Assembly: GCA_029378245.1 (NCBI GenBank)
Contig: JARKIF010000176.1
Coordinates: 1-64,000 of the forward strand
Source: Roridomyces roridus
Lineage: Eukaryota; Basidiomycota; Agaricomycetes; Agaricales; Mycenaceae
Direction of reading: 5' to 3'
Length of the DNA stretch: 64,000 bases
A model generated the notes under the pieces. It was not told where the DNA came from. It made no database searches and saw only the letters and a list, made by a program, of their open reading frames with translations. Position numbers and translations under genes: made by a program. Below are positions 1 to 10,953 of this stretch, one piece after another; positions within the stretch are counted from its first letter, which is position 1, and each line of letters begins with the position of its first letter.

Positions 1-1433
1 AGCTCGCTCTCTCGCTAATTGCGACTCCCTCTACTACCACCACGCAACCACAGAGCATCAGCGCCAACACCAACGTCAGCGTGAACGGCGACGAGGAAGA
101 ATGCGCCGGGTGCTCCAAGCTGGAGGACCAACTCGCGATGGAGCGTGGACGGGCCCGGGAAAGAGAGCGCCGGCTGCTGAAGGAAGTCAAGGGACTTCGA
201 GACGAGCTCAGTGCTCTGGGGTGGACTGGGAGCGTCCCTGTTGCGCTCATGGACGATTATGAAGAGGGAAAAGAGCCTGGTGCGTGTACTTGCTCGTCGA
301 ATTAGGTCCGTCTAACGCCCGTTCTCGTCGTAGCTCAGCGTCGCTCCCTGCGTCACGATATGGCTCCCCCGGCTGCAAAACGACTTAGAATCGACGTCCC
401 TCAGGACCCTGCCCCTTTCATCCGCGCCAGCACCATCCGTGCCACTGCGGCCAGCAGCTCTAGCGTGACCAGCAAATCCAAATCGAAATCGAAAGCAAAA
501 GCCAAGCCGCCCCAGCTGCTTCAATACTCTCCTTGAATCCCTCTACTTCAGCTTCAGCCTCGGGCTCCGCACGTCCCCGCTTAACCACCAACCCCCAAAC
601 CAGGATCCCTCCGTCTCGCCGCACACGACCTTCGAGGCTGCCCCCGGATCCCAATGTCGTAGCATCCGCCGCTGCTGCTATGAGTCTCTCCGGCTTCGTG
701 GCGGGCTTGGGAGGCTGCAGATGGCTTGGGGCGAGAAGCTGCCGAGTTTTTTGTGGATGCGGGGGATGCATGAGTATGAGTTGCCTTGGGGGTTTATGGG
801 TGATGAGGGCGTCGATTATGAGGAGGAGGAGGAGGAGGATCAGCAGGAGTCTGACGAAGCGGAGGACGAGGACTGAGCCCGAGATGAGTGCTGAGGAGCG
901 GGAGAAGGCGAAGAAACGGGAGGCGAAGAATGCCGCCGAGCGTATTAGGCGGGCGGCTCAGCGGTGAGAGGCTGGCTGCTGAGCGCAAAGAGTTGGAGGG
1001 AGCACGGGTGGTGGAATCGCATGAGGATGAGCAAGAAGGACGGGCGGTGGAATTGGAAGGTGGCGACACATCCACCTCGACCGACACAAAAACATCATGT
1101 TCGCACTGCCACGTTACCACCACACCTCTCTGGCGTCGCGATCCCCTCTACCCAACGCCCGCTCTGCAACGCCTGCGGGCTCTACCTCCAACAACACAAG
1201 GCCCTCCGTCCGCAGGCGCTCATCGACGACGGCGCGAGGGAGGACGCGAAGGAGGAGGAGGGCCGAGTCCCCAACCCCAGTGCAGCCACTGTTTGACGCA
1301 CCAGACGAGCATGTGGAGGAAGAGTAAGACGGGGCAGCAGGTTTGTAATGCCTGTGGGATATATGAGAGGGCGAAGGGGGAGATGAGGCCGTTGTCGTTG
1401 AGAGGAAATGAGTTCAGCCGAGGAAGAAGGTGA
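1..1433 (+). pseudogene. CCG family copy A, fused to two GATA zinc fingers, broken
   Basis: The start codon lies before the window. Exon 1 holds the family coiled coil (CAGCSKLEDQLAMERGRA, then a charged stretch). A GT-AG intron of 54 bases at 280-333, with a CTAAC branch-like site, joins it in frame to the basic motif AAKRLRID. The family body follows in shifting frames: YELPWG near 780, an acidic run, then AEEREKAKKREAKNAAERI. Two GATA-type fingers end the gene. Finger 1 (1098-1176) is CSHC...CNACGLYLQQ and carries a one-base shift between its halves. Finger 2 (1281-1356) is CSHCLTHQTSMWRKSKTG followed by CNAC and is intact, spaced CX2CX17CX2C. At least four frame breaks (near 537, 690, 870 and 1140) argue for a pseudogene. 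GATA fingers bind GATA sites in DNA, so the ancestor was probably a nuclear transcription factor. No other copy in the window has the fingers. Confidence 0.75.
280..333 (+). other. Spliceosomal intron of CCG copy A
   Basis: The intron begins GTGCGTGT and ends CGTCGTAG, with CTAAC about 20 bases before the acceptor. Removing it restores the frame seen in copies B and C. In copy C the equivalent intron (12823-12876) is also 54 bases with nearly the same sequence. This is the main evidence for the family gene model. Confidence 0.8.
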
Positions 1434-3159
1434 AGCGTTCGAGGTGAAGTGGGTTGGTTGGTTGCCTTTTTGCTATTCTTGCTGTAGACGTGAATAAACC
1501 AGTATTGTAGGCACAACATTGTCTGTGTTTGCAGCTTGGAATTACAACACTTCTCGGATCCAAGTCCGTGCTTCGTTTACTCTGGTGGGCGTGCTTCGTC
1601 TTCTTGGCAGTGACCTCCGTATCCACCTCCGCCTTTCGCCTCTCGTGCCCGCATGTTGAATTTTGATGATGATACCGATTCAATCTCTCTTCGGTACTAC
1701 TGGCCGGAGAAAGTCAATGTGAGTCGGTTTTTTCCCCTGGTCAGATATCGCATAAGTACGCTGACCGTTGTCTGCTATCAAAGCTGTTGAGCTATGATTC
1801 CGTTGGCTTCAGCGCGGTGCCATAATTCCCCGGTTTTTGTAGGCTGGAGCAGACAACGATCAACATCTCTGGGCGATCTGCATCGAGGGCCCATAGAACT
1901 TCGCGGCACTGCCGGAATGCAATTCCCCGCATCTCGTCCGGCAGGTACGCATATAAATTTCAGATCTCTCCCTTGGCACGGTGCTTGAAAAAGGCGACGG
2001 CGTCGTACATGGTGATTGCAATCTCGCTGAATATTTCGAGCTGTTCCTCGGAGAAGGTCACCAAATCGACGGATTCGTTGCAGGCGAGGGCTATATGAGT
2101 AGTTTCATTCCCGTCTAGAATTGCATCGTTGCGGAGCGTCAAAGTCCTTTCGGACGCAGACAAGCTCGGGCCCATCTCCCCCCCGGGAGAAGCTTCTCGC
2201 CGCACTTGCACTCGGCCCTTACGGGCGGGTATATACAACATTTTTGACTAGCCGCAGAGCAGAAGGAGCAGGGACGTTGCCCGGAAATGGATACGGCTTT
2301 GAGGCTTCCATTTCAATACTTCGATTCGGGAAAACACCAGTCATTGAACAAGCATCGGAGCACTTTCTGGATGCGAGGTCGAACCAAGTAGTTGCACACC
2401 CACCGAACCATCGATTCCTCGCTGGACCTGCACACGATCGACCAAGAACTGAACTGTGGAGAATTATCTCAAAGATCGGTGGTGAGGCCGAGTCTTGATA
2501 TCTGTTTTCTTTCTGGCCGACCACAGAGCACAAAGAGTAGGTGGCCTGGGATTTGACGCGATGTTGATCATGAAGGAATACCCAGGGCACTTACTCAAGT
2601 TGTTACCGTCCTGGGAGCATTGAACAAGGATCAAAAAGAGTCAAACAAGGCAATTGCACCCCCGCCGAAGCTTCGATTCCTCGCTGGACCTGCGTACGAT
2701 CGACCACGACACATGTGTCGAGAAGCAGCTGAAAGACTGGGCGCGGATTCATGGCGTACCTGGGGAGTATCCACTTTCCCGGGCAGGTGAATGGGAGGCT
2801 TGTTATCGTCAAATCGTAGGCATTGAGGGGGCTGAGTAGAAGTGGCAATGGACCTACGCTACAAGAGAGATGGAAGCTTCTGAGGAACCCTGAATGAGGT
2901 TCAATGCCTGAAGCTCGAGGGCAATTCTCCAAGATCCGACTTTGATGATAGGAGCGTGAGTGGTCCATGTTGCGATGGAGCTCAGATGGTACTCTTCAAT
3001 TTGAGGGCGTTGGTTCTGAGCGGTAATCTTCGTCCGCATAAAAGATTCGAAATTTGAGGCAAGTTCAGTCCACGTAAGTTTCGGGCGTTTTATTGAAAGT
3101 CTTGAGCGGTATTTCTAGCAGTATTCCAGGCGTGTATAGCGCTTGAAATGTAGCCAGAT

Positions 3160-3160
<1 letters not shown>
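1434..3160. other. Intergenic stretch with unrecognised coding-like remnants
   Basis: No gene is recognised here. On the minus strand at about 1960-2130 an open frame reads ILDGNETTHIALACNESVDL and then EEQLEIFSEIAITMYDAVAF, which has the composition of real coding sequence but no family I can name. Two diverged segments, near 2385-2445 and 2640-2706, share the same core (CGATTCCTCGCTGGACCTGC), so part of this region was duplicated. It probably contains decayed gene fragments. Confidence 0.4.

Positions 3161-3201
<41 letters not shown>
3161..3201. repeat. (CAGA)n microsatellite
   Basis: About ten perfect CAGA units, followed by a purine-rich AAAGAAAGG tract. It lies just downstream of CCG copy B, in what is probably its 3' flank. 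Confidence 0.95.
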
Positions 3202-3339
3202 GCAAGAAAGAAAGGAGGAAGGGAGGAAGAAACAGATACGATGCCATTCAAACTTGAGGCGCCCACGCCATGAATCCAACGGGACTGCCCTCAACCATGT
3301 CCATGGCCGGCTCGAGCGAGGCCGAAAGCGAAGACGGAG

Positions 3340-4753
3340 TCAGCGGCGAGCCGGTGCTGACATTCTCCATCTCCATCTCCTGGTCCTCATCTTCGCGTTC
3401 CCCAGCAGCAGCGGCTGCCTCCTCCTTGGCCTTCTTCGCCTCCCTCGCCTCCCGATCCTTGATCCTCCTAACCTCACGTCTCTGTTCCACTTCTCCCGCT
3501 CAGCCGCCCGCTTCGCACGTTGCACCTCACGACGCTCAGCCAACGACGCCTGGCGTTTCTCCTCCTTCTCCCGCTCCGCAGCACTCATCTTCTGGGCTTC
3601 GGGCTCGGGCTCGGGCTCGGGCTCGAGCTCATCCTCTTGCTCATCCGATTCCACCGCCCGCGCTCCCTCCAACTTTTTTCGCTCAGCAGCCAGCCTCTCA
3701 CGCTGAGCCGCCCGCCTGATACGCTGGGCGGCACTCTTCGCCTGCCGTTTCTCCACCTTCTCCCGCTCCTCAGCAGTCATCTCGGGCTCGGGCTCGTCCT
3801 CCTCTTCGTCTTGTTCATCCTCTGCATCCTCCTCTTCTTGTTCATCGTCATCGTCATCATCCACGCCCTCATCGCCCATAACCCACCAAGGCAATTCATA
3901 CTCGTACATCCCGCCATCCAACAGCAAAGCCGGCAACTTGTCCCCCCAAGCCATCTGCAGCCTGCCACGCCCGCCGCGCAGCCGGAGACTCATAGCAGCA
4001 GCAGCGGACGCTACGACGTTGGGATCCGGGGGAATTCGGCGTATCCAATTCGGTGGGAGGTCGTGCGCTGCGAGACGGAGGGAGCCTGGTTTGGCGGTTG
4101 GAGGCGCACGAGGACGCGTGGAGCCCGAGACTGAGGCGGGGGCTGAATTAGAGGGGGTCAAGGAGAGCCTTGGGGCAGGCGGTGGCGGTGGCGGTTTTGC
4201 TTTGGATTTGGATGCGGATGAGGAGGATTTCGATTTCGATTTCGATTTGCTGCTGACGCTAGAGCTGCCGGCTGCGGTGGCACGGATAGTGGTGGCACGG
4301 ATAACCGGGGCCGACGGAGGCTCGTCGATTCTAAGCCGTTTTGCAGGTGGGGGAGCCATATCGTGACGAAGAGAGCGACGCTGAGCTACGACGGGGACTG
4401 CCAATGGCGTTAGACCGATTTTCATTCTCCGACAAGCGAGTCCACGCACCGTGCTCTTCCTCCTCTTCATCCCCGTCCATGAGTGCAACAGGGACACTCC
4501 CAGTCCACCCCAGAGCACTCAGCTCGTCCCGTAGTCCCTTGACCTCCTTCAGCAGCCGACGTTCTCTCTCCCGAGCCCGTCCACGCTCCATAGAGAGCTG
4601 GTCCTCCAGCTTGGAGCATCCGGGACACTCTCCCTCGTCGCCGTTCACGCTAGCGTTGGCGCTGATACTCTCGTGCGCAGTAGAGGGTACAATCCGGGAG
4701 AGCGCGAGCTGGGCCTGAGCGAGGGCTTGCTGCGCCGCGCTGAGGGCCTCCAT
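3340..4753 (-). CDS. CCG family protein, copy B (449 aa, C-terminus shifted)
   Basis: The start at 4753 gives MEALSAAQQALAQAQLALSR, the family N-terminus. The cysteine motif ECPGCSKLEDQLSMERGRA and a coiled coil follow. An intron at 4386-4449 (64 bases, GTGCGTGG to CTACG/TAG on the coding strand) joins phase 1 to exon 2, which carries APPPAKRLRIDEPP (nuclear-signal-like), Ser/Lys and Pro tracts, MSLRLRGGRGRLQMAWG, YELPWWVM, a long Asp/Glu run and two AEEREK-type basic coils. Compared with copy C, a one-base indel near 3495 moves the frame from the EVRRIKDREAREAK region into an Arg-rich tail ending at 3340. The original tail remains readable in another frame to 3248. The function is unknown. 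The link to GATA factors comes only from copy A. It is head-to-head with PKL1. Confidence 0.7.
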
Positions 4754-4851
4754 CTGAGACGTCGTATTCGTTCTCGAGATCGTCGGCGGTGGCACGGTCT
4801 TCTCGGGTCTTCTCGACCGAGCAGGGGTGGGTGGGGAGAGAGAGTGATCAC

Positions 4852-4903
4852 CACGTGTGCCATCATGCCATTGTGCCGTTTTCGGCCAAAGATTATGTAA
4901 TCC
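4852..4903. promoter_or_regulatory. Upstream block of CCG copy B: E-box and GATTATGTAATCC
   Basis: CACGTG at 4852-4857 is followed by GCCATCATGCC, TTTCGGC and GATTATGTAATCC at 4891-4903. The same set of words precedes copy E (18195-18240), and GATTATGTAACCCCGCCC precedes copy F. Conservation in otherwise diverged flanks suggests a binding site. Orientation relative to the gene differs between B and E, but GATTA..TAATC is nearly palindromic. Confidence 0.5.
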
Positions 4904-5206
4904 ATAGCGGCGCGAGCGCCGATCCCCTACTCCGATTGACATATCAGTCATATCATTGGATCCGCGGCCTTCTGTGTGGCTGCTAACAAGGATCTGATGA
5001 AAACACAATGGCTGACATCAATCGTCAGTTCTGAACCCAGTGGTTTTTAAGTTCTTGGTGCCACAGACAAACGACGGAAGTCAATGACTTCCTGCTCATT
5101 CAGGAATCACAACTGTTGATGAATAAAAAGCCAGGAAGATTGCAGGGCATCAAATTTTCATCATGGCATGGACATGATACGGATCATCGCGAGATAAAGC
5201 ATTACC

Positions 5207-7040
5207 ACTCCTGACTTTCCGCCTCACACGTGCCGCTCGATATAGTAATTTGATGGGGCAGTGTGAGGCGGTGCTCTCGGCCATCATTTCGGCCGTCAAT
5301 GGTCTGTTTGTGGTACACAAACATCCTGTCATCATCCTTGCCACCTTACTCCATGCGGCCGTGCTCATCGCTGCCCCACCGCCCGTTGCAACTCGCTTTT
5401 GCTCTACCACCCGATGCGCGTCCTCGCCTCATGTCCCCTCCTCACCCACTCGCCGTCAACTTGGTCCTCCACTTCCTGCCCCTTCACCAACTACTCCGCC
5501 CACGCCCGCCGTATGGTGTTGCAGCGCACGTCAACCTCCACATCGCTCACGCACCCGCACGCTGCACTTGGCCACGCCCACGATACCTCATGAGTCATGA
5601 CAGGACCGACATCTGCACGCCCGCCCACTCGCTCGTCACACCGCTCCCCGCGGATGTCGCCGCACACCCTTGCTCACCTGCTGCCGAAAGCCACTCGCTG
5701 CGGCGACGTATGCTCGGGTGGCGGCTGCGCGAGGCTCCCACGCCGTGTGTCATCCCATTTCGCAAGCTTACTCGTCCGCACGCTCGCCAGCGGTGGCCTC
5801 GGCTTACCACTACATAGTTATCTGTGTATTATTAATCTATTATGTTCTCATCATTGTCTCAATGTCTACGAGTCCGTGCTCTACCTCTGTCTTGTAATAG
5901 TACTTCTACAATTGTGTTGTCTGAGGACTTGACGACTTGGCAATTTGGGTTTCTTGCCGCGTGATCTGATCACTTATCACTCCTGACTTTCCGCCTCACA
6001 CGTGCCGCTCGATATGGTAATTTGATGGGGGCAGTGCGAGGCGGTGCTCTCGGCCAACTCTCGGCCATCCTTTCGGCCGTCAATGGTCTGTTTGTCGCAC
6101 ACAAACACCCTGTCAGTCGTTCTCACCGCCATCCTCCCTCGATGCTGCCCGCTCATCGCTACCCCGCCCGGCGCCGCCCGTCGCAACCGCTCGCTTTCGC
6201 CGTACCCTATCAGCTTCGCATCATGTCCTCTTCCTCGCACACTCGACGCCAACTTTCGTTCCACCTGCCCCTTGGGCCTTCACCAAGGGCCGTATTGCGC
6301 CCACGCCCGTCGTATGGCGCTCATAACCCGTTTGCAACACACGCCGGCCCCCACATCTCTCGCACACCCACACCATGACGCTACACCCGCCCACGAGCTC
6401 TTGACTGGACCGTGCGCCACCACTCGCCTGCACGCCCGCCCAATCGCTCGTCACACCTCGCTGAATTGCTCCCCCGCGGATTTCATCACACACCTTCATC
6501 CTGTCCATTCCTACTCGCTGCGGCGACGTTTGCTCGGGAAGCGGAGGCGGGCTGCGTGAGGCCCTCACGCCGTGTCAGGACTCAGTCATGCCAATCTCGC
6601 TTCACAGGCTCGCTCGTCCGTATGTACTGTCATTACACACCCACGCCAGTTGCTACCCTTTGTCCACGCACTCGGCCGCCGAATGGCCGGGGCCCAGTAC
6701 GCTCGCGGCGGCGGGCGGCGGTTGTTTTGGTTTGCCACATCAACTTGCCACCTAGTTATCGCTGTATCTGTGTATGTTTTCAATGTATATGATTCCGTGC
6801 TCTAAGTACCTCTGGCTTGTAAATTGCTTTGGCAAACTTGAAGTACTTGTGCTGTCTGTGGACTTAGTGATCTGTGTTTTCTTGCCGTTTGATCTGATCA
6901 CCTCTAGCTGTTGCCGATTTATTGCCGATCATGCACAGCCAAGCACTGCCCCCATCAAATTGCCACATCGAGCGGCACGTGTGAGGCGGAAAGTACGCAA
7001 GTATCGGGCGGCACGTGTGAGGCGGAAAGTGCGCAAGTAA
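5207..7040. mobile_element. Non-autonomous element with inverted ends, internally duplicated
   Basis: The direct repeat GCATTACC flanks the element (5199-5206 and 7041-7048). The left end carries ACTTTCCGCCTCACACGTGC, and the right end carries its reverse complement twice (near 6970-7000 and 7010-7032). The inverted similarity continues into ATTTGATGGGGGCAGTG on the left and its complement near 6940. The interior consists of two diverged head-to-tail units (about 5207-5970 and 5979-6905) that share CGGCCGTCAATGGTCTGTTT and a TTGCCG..TGATCTGATCAC end. No transposase frame is visible. An 8-base target duplication would fit a hAT-type element, but the tips are not typical, so the superfamily is open. 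Confidence 0.65.
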
Positions 7041-7177
7041 GCATTACCATCAGCTGCTTAGTATGAGGTACAAACATGTGTAAATTGATGCAACGAGTTT
7101 TGCGGACCATCAGGCAATTTCAGCCCCACAGAACCCTCCTCTTGTCAGAGTAGGGGACCCGCCTTCATTCCTCCTAC

Positions 7178-7221
7178 ATGGACGCCTACACAGCAGGCGC
7201 TCGCAAAGATGCAATGGCTAC
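7178..7221 (+). pseudogene. Relic G of a CCG family exon 1
   Basis: ATGGACGCCTACAC and then AGCAGGCGCTCGCAAAG match the first codons of copy E (MDAYTAALKAQQALAKAQ) after a gap of roughly 20 bases. Similarity stops after about 44 bases. It is a fragment too short to express anything and is recorded only as a trace of another copy. Confidence 0.4.
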
Positions 7222-8070
7222 CGGGATGACACGAAAGCAGGGCTCTGCTCTTGAAGCGACGTATGCCACTTGACCGCACGTCTGCCCACATTCAATGTCG
7301 CCGCCCAGTGCCTGCATTGTCCCGGATTCCAAGAGATATGGGAACTCCGAGGATGATATCGATGGCCGGAGGGTTGAACCTAACGGTTAAGCAAACACAT
7401 GTGACGTGGAGACACTCCCTTGTAAGTTGTGCAACAATTCTCATAGATTACTGTCCAGGTCGTGTTCATGCGCCCAAATTCATCAAGATGACGGTCGCTA
7501 CAAGGATTGGTTTGTTGAGGCTTGTGCGGAATTTCCTTCCACTAGCCGTTCACGCGGTGGAAACTTATGGCGGTTAGGTTAGATGATCATCACCTTTCAT
7601 GGATTTTCTCACTCATCCACGTCAGGCCAGCTCTCTGCTTACGCCGTCATGATCATGCCTCCTTGACCTCCTTGTCCGGTGATGCTCTCATTTTCCTCGC
7701 CTTCTCCCCTCGTTGCAGTTTGGTCGGCTTCTCTGGATGTCTGTGCGTTACTGCAGCCAACGAATTTCCCTATTGAACCCAGTACACTGCAAGTACCTTG
7801 CCAGTATCGATTCGACTCTCCACCGAGTCGCACCAGCTTGAAGCACTGAACCTATTGTCTGCTCAATTTAACCTCGCACGTCGCACGTCGCACTCTCTGC
7901 TATCTAACCTCGGTCTTGCTCTGTTCCTTCAAGCGGAGCTCGGCCCCGACCCGACTCATTCTTCGCTACAGGATGGGACTGAAAACCCTTCCGCACAGTA
8001 CGCTTTCATATGATGATAGGACACGAAAAAAAACCCGCTCTACGAAGTGACGTTCACTGCCTCGTGACCA
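7222..8070. other. PKL1 upstream flank
   Basis: No gene seen. From about 7590 the sequence matches the upstream flanks of PKL2 (13690-14010) and PKL3 (41400-41660), including GTCGCACCAGCTTGAAGCAC at 7827 and the GTTCACTGCCTCG word near 8051. It is therefore the old promoter side of PKL1. The match ends at the deletion junction near 8071. Confidence 0.5.
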
Positions 8071-10953
8071 TTCCGGTGCCTACGCTGTGGTGACTCATGA
8101 GGGTAAGCTCTTGGGTTGCATACCTCTGAATTCCGGCTGATATGAGCTAGATCTCGTGCCGTATCGCGAGTTCATGGCACTGCAACGTCCTTCACCGGTC
8201 ATGACAGTTTACTTCATTCTCTGCTGGGTGCGTTGGTACATTTCCCATTTTCTCATCGGTTAACCAACGTGGCATTCCAGAGGCTTGACTTGGTGAGTGT
8301 TTTTCTGCGTGCCGACAGGCTCAGCTAGAACAGCGGACAGATTTCCCTGTATGCATTTGGGCAAAGAGACCCCGCGTATTCGTCATCGAAAACCAACATA
8401 TTCTCGGATATGATCGATGATGGCACCCAGTGGATTCGGCGTTCGACTGGATGTCTCTGTGTAGAATTCGAGCCCAGCGGCATTGATGCACCCCCGGGGA
8501 CATTGTATCAACCTGATCTCCCCGTGGATGCCCCACTGGTGCTGAATAACCCAGATTTCGAAACACACGCAGTTCAGATTTTGACAGAGGATGTTTACCA
8601 GGGCATCTGCCGATACAGCCTTGCAAATTCGCATGAACTGGGTCTTTTCAAGCAGGCCGAGGTTCGGGTTGGCGTGCTGGCATTCCTCCCCCTCGGGGTG
8701 CAGCACAAGGTTCCCGGTCACATTGTGGCATCTCCCTCGGTATCGGACATGTCTGTCGATTTATACGACTGGGGGTCCTGGAACTGCAATTGTTCTCTCT
8801 GTGGTTTCTCGGACTCTGACAATGTTTCAGGATGGAGAAGGTGCGACGAGCCTGGAACCCACCGGAGCATGACTGATTACAAATGGAGGTTCAATATATG
8901 GCATTGGACTGATGCTGCAAGGATTGAGCTTTACATACGGCCCAAGAACTATTGGCTACCACAGGCCAATTATATTTTTCGAAAAATACAAGTGACTTCC
9001 AATCACGAGAAATATGGTGATCTGAATTCCTGGTTTCGATTGAATTGCGCCGACTTACCTCATACACAAGTTTTTGTTCACAACATGTGGTTCCACCTGG
9101 GTGTATCAAAAGCAAGAGACTCAGGCGGCCCGAAGGGGTATCTGTTTGTGTGTCCTCCGGATCATCTACGCACGGGTCCAGACTCATTCGCGTGGCCACA
9201 ATGCCCGTGGTTCTGGTCTATGGATCCCAACGGAGATCATCCTTTGACCGAGAAAGAGGCACTGTGTCTCGGATTTCCCGGGATTCAGATGGAAATCATT
9301 CTAGATGGGTTCTCTTGGCCTTCCAGCGTATACGAAGGATTACGGACATTCCACTTGGGCTTCCATTACTCGAGGTTTCTGGTGAGGGCACCCCGCTGTT
9401 CTCCAATGGTGGGTTTCAAACTGCTTACCTTCACACTCCACTGATGCTTCAACTAGTATCGGATGAGGCGCAAATATTCATTCCTGAATGCCTTGACCCG
9501 GTCGGAAAACGAGCCAGACAGGTCGCAAGAGTGGAACGGGTTCTCGAGCTTGCCGAGTGGAAGAAAGCTAATCATCAGATCGCGGAACGCAATGTGAACA
9601 AAAAATGTGGGTTCGAAGCAGACAGCGTGGCGTGGCAGGCTCGCTGGGAGCCAGGAAACAGGCCTCGTCACGAGTTGGCAAGGCCAATGATAAGCAGTGT
9701 ACTTTTACACGCCGGGAATTTACGAAATATCGTGTTTCCAGCTTACAAGCAAGTCCCGGGAACAGTGAGGCATAACATCAATGTTGAGGGTACATGTCCG
9801 CCTCAGGGCAGTGTATTAAACTCAAGGGCTTTGGGAATTAGTTGACGACTGTGTACTACTGCCCGAGAGTAACCAAGAGGATCAGAAGGGACTGCCTGTC
9901 CCACCTACCAACAGAGACAATACTCGAACCGTACTCACCGGGAGTTGAACCCGGGGAGATCAGACCAGACTATTACGAATGTTGCATTACCCAACCATTC
10001 AGGCACGCACATAGGGGCCGGACGTCAGGAAACGTCTGCCGGAGACATATCAGAGATACTGAGAAAGAGAAGTTTGACAAGCCGCGAGTGCCGACTTCCG
10101 GCATCACCGGCTCCAAAGCCAACCGAGACACAATTATCGATGATGAGGCTCGGGCGGGTTGATTACCTGCCTAGCAAGCCCCCGGCAGACTGGTTGAGGC
10201 ATCTATGGCAGGAGGGAACCTCCGGCCAGTCTGAGAGGGAAAGAGATAAACCGATGGAGCGTTCTGGAACTTCCGGCAGCACGTGAGGATCGACGGCTGA
10301 CTGAGGCATCAAGCACGCAATCCTGACGAACTGATCAGAAAGAGGAATGAGAGCTATGCCATTGGCCAGAAGAGGCCTTGGCATCACAGATACCATATAT
10401 ATTCTTCAGTCCGCAAAATGTATAAAAGCCATAGCAAAACAGCATGTACAGTAGTAGATTTGACCCCTCCAATCTGTGAGACCAGTGCGGACAATAAATT
10501 GCTCAGAACACAACCTAGAGATTTGAGTTTGACTGAGCCCCGGCTAGTTAGCTTGAGACTGCGCGTTCGGACACGACGAGCTTGAACCCCCGAGAGTTGC
10601 CTTTGACGTTGTACCGAGGTTTTGACGGACGAGACACCTGTCCTACTACCCCGAACACACACACACGAGTATTAGATTGGTTGAGATTTGGATTTGATTA
10701 GTGGTTGAGTTTGTGGTTGATCACTACATTCGATACTACTCAGAGTTTCTATTTCATGGCCGCACCCTAGTGCACCGTTTCACCGAGATGGAAGGACTAC
10801 AGGCCAGAGGTCAAAATGCGTAGGCCGAGCAAGATGTTGAACGGCGAGGACAGGGAACAGCGCGAGGAAGAGGATGGCGGAGAAGAAGAGCGCGGAGGCA
10901 GAGACAGACAAAAGCGTCGCCGTCCAAGACATCGTGGGGCTTCACCCTATTGA
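8071..10953 (+). pseudogene. PKL1, broken kinase-like family gene
   Basis: It lacks the exons for residues 1 to about 140. Upstream flank joins directly to the end of exon 5 (AVVTHE) at a TTCCGG microhomology. The C-terminal domain is readable: WIRRSTGCLCVEF, LPVDAPLVLNNPDFETHAVQ, YWLPQANYIFRKIQVTSNHE, GYLFVCPPDHLRTGPDSF, WFWSMDPNGD. A deletion of about 50 bases near 9353 shifts the frame, the next part resumes at 9453 (PECLDPVGKRARQ), and an insertion of about 1.1 kb at 9686-10794 separates the last exon (WKDYRPEVK to RHRGASPY, ending at 10953). It cannot make the normal protein. It is head-to-head with CCG copy B, with the 5207-7040 element in between. Confidence 0.75.
9686..10794. mobile_element. 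1.1-kb insertion in PKL1, class unresolved
   Basis: In PKL2 the words CAAGGCC and GAGATGGAAGG are adjacent; here they are separated by 1109 bases. The insert contains a TATA-like TATAAAAGCC near 10420, an AATAAATT signal near 10493 and, at 9938-9954, an inverted CCGGG AGTTGAA CCCGG resembling a tRNA T-arm on the minus strand. I see no clear terminal inverted repeats or target duplication. It could be a solo LTR or a tRNA-derived element; an open frame at 9945-10286 is not recognised. Confidence 0.5.

Noticed and set aside
3161..3201. CRISPR-like or regulatory array
   Set aside because: It is a plain CAGA microsatellite without spacers, in a eukaryotic genome.
5250..5817. Protein-coding genes in the 5.2-7.0 kb element
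   Set aside because: Open frames in several phases reflect Pro/Ser/His-biased composition. The two tandem units do not preserve any one frame.
9931..10010. tRNA gene on the minus strand inside the PKL1 insertion
   Set aside because: The T-arm CCGGG TTCAACT CCCGG is perfect, but the 3' strand TGAGTAC finds no matching acceptor strand at the right distance, and no anticodon stem forms. It is treated as a fragment.
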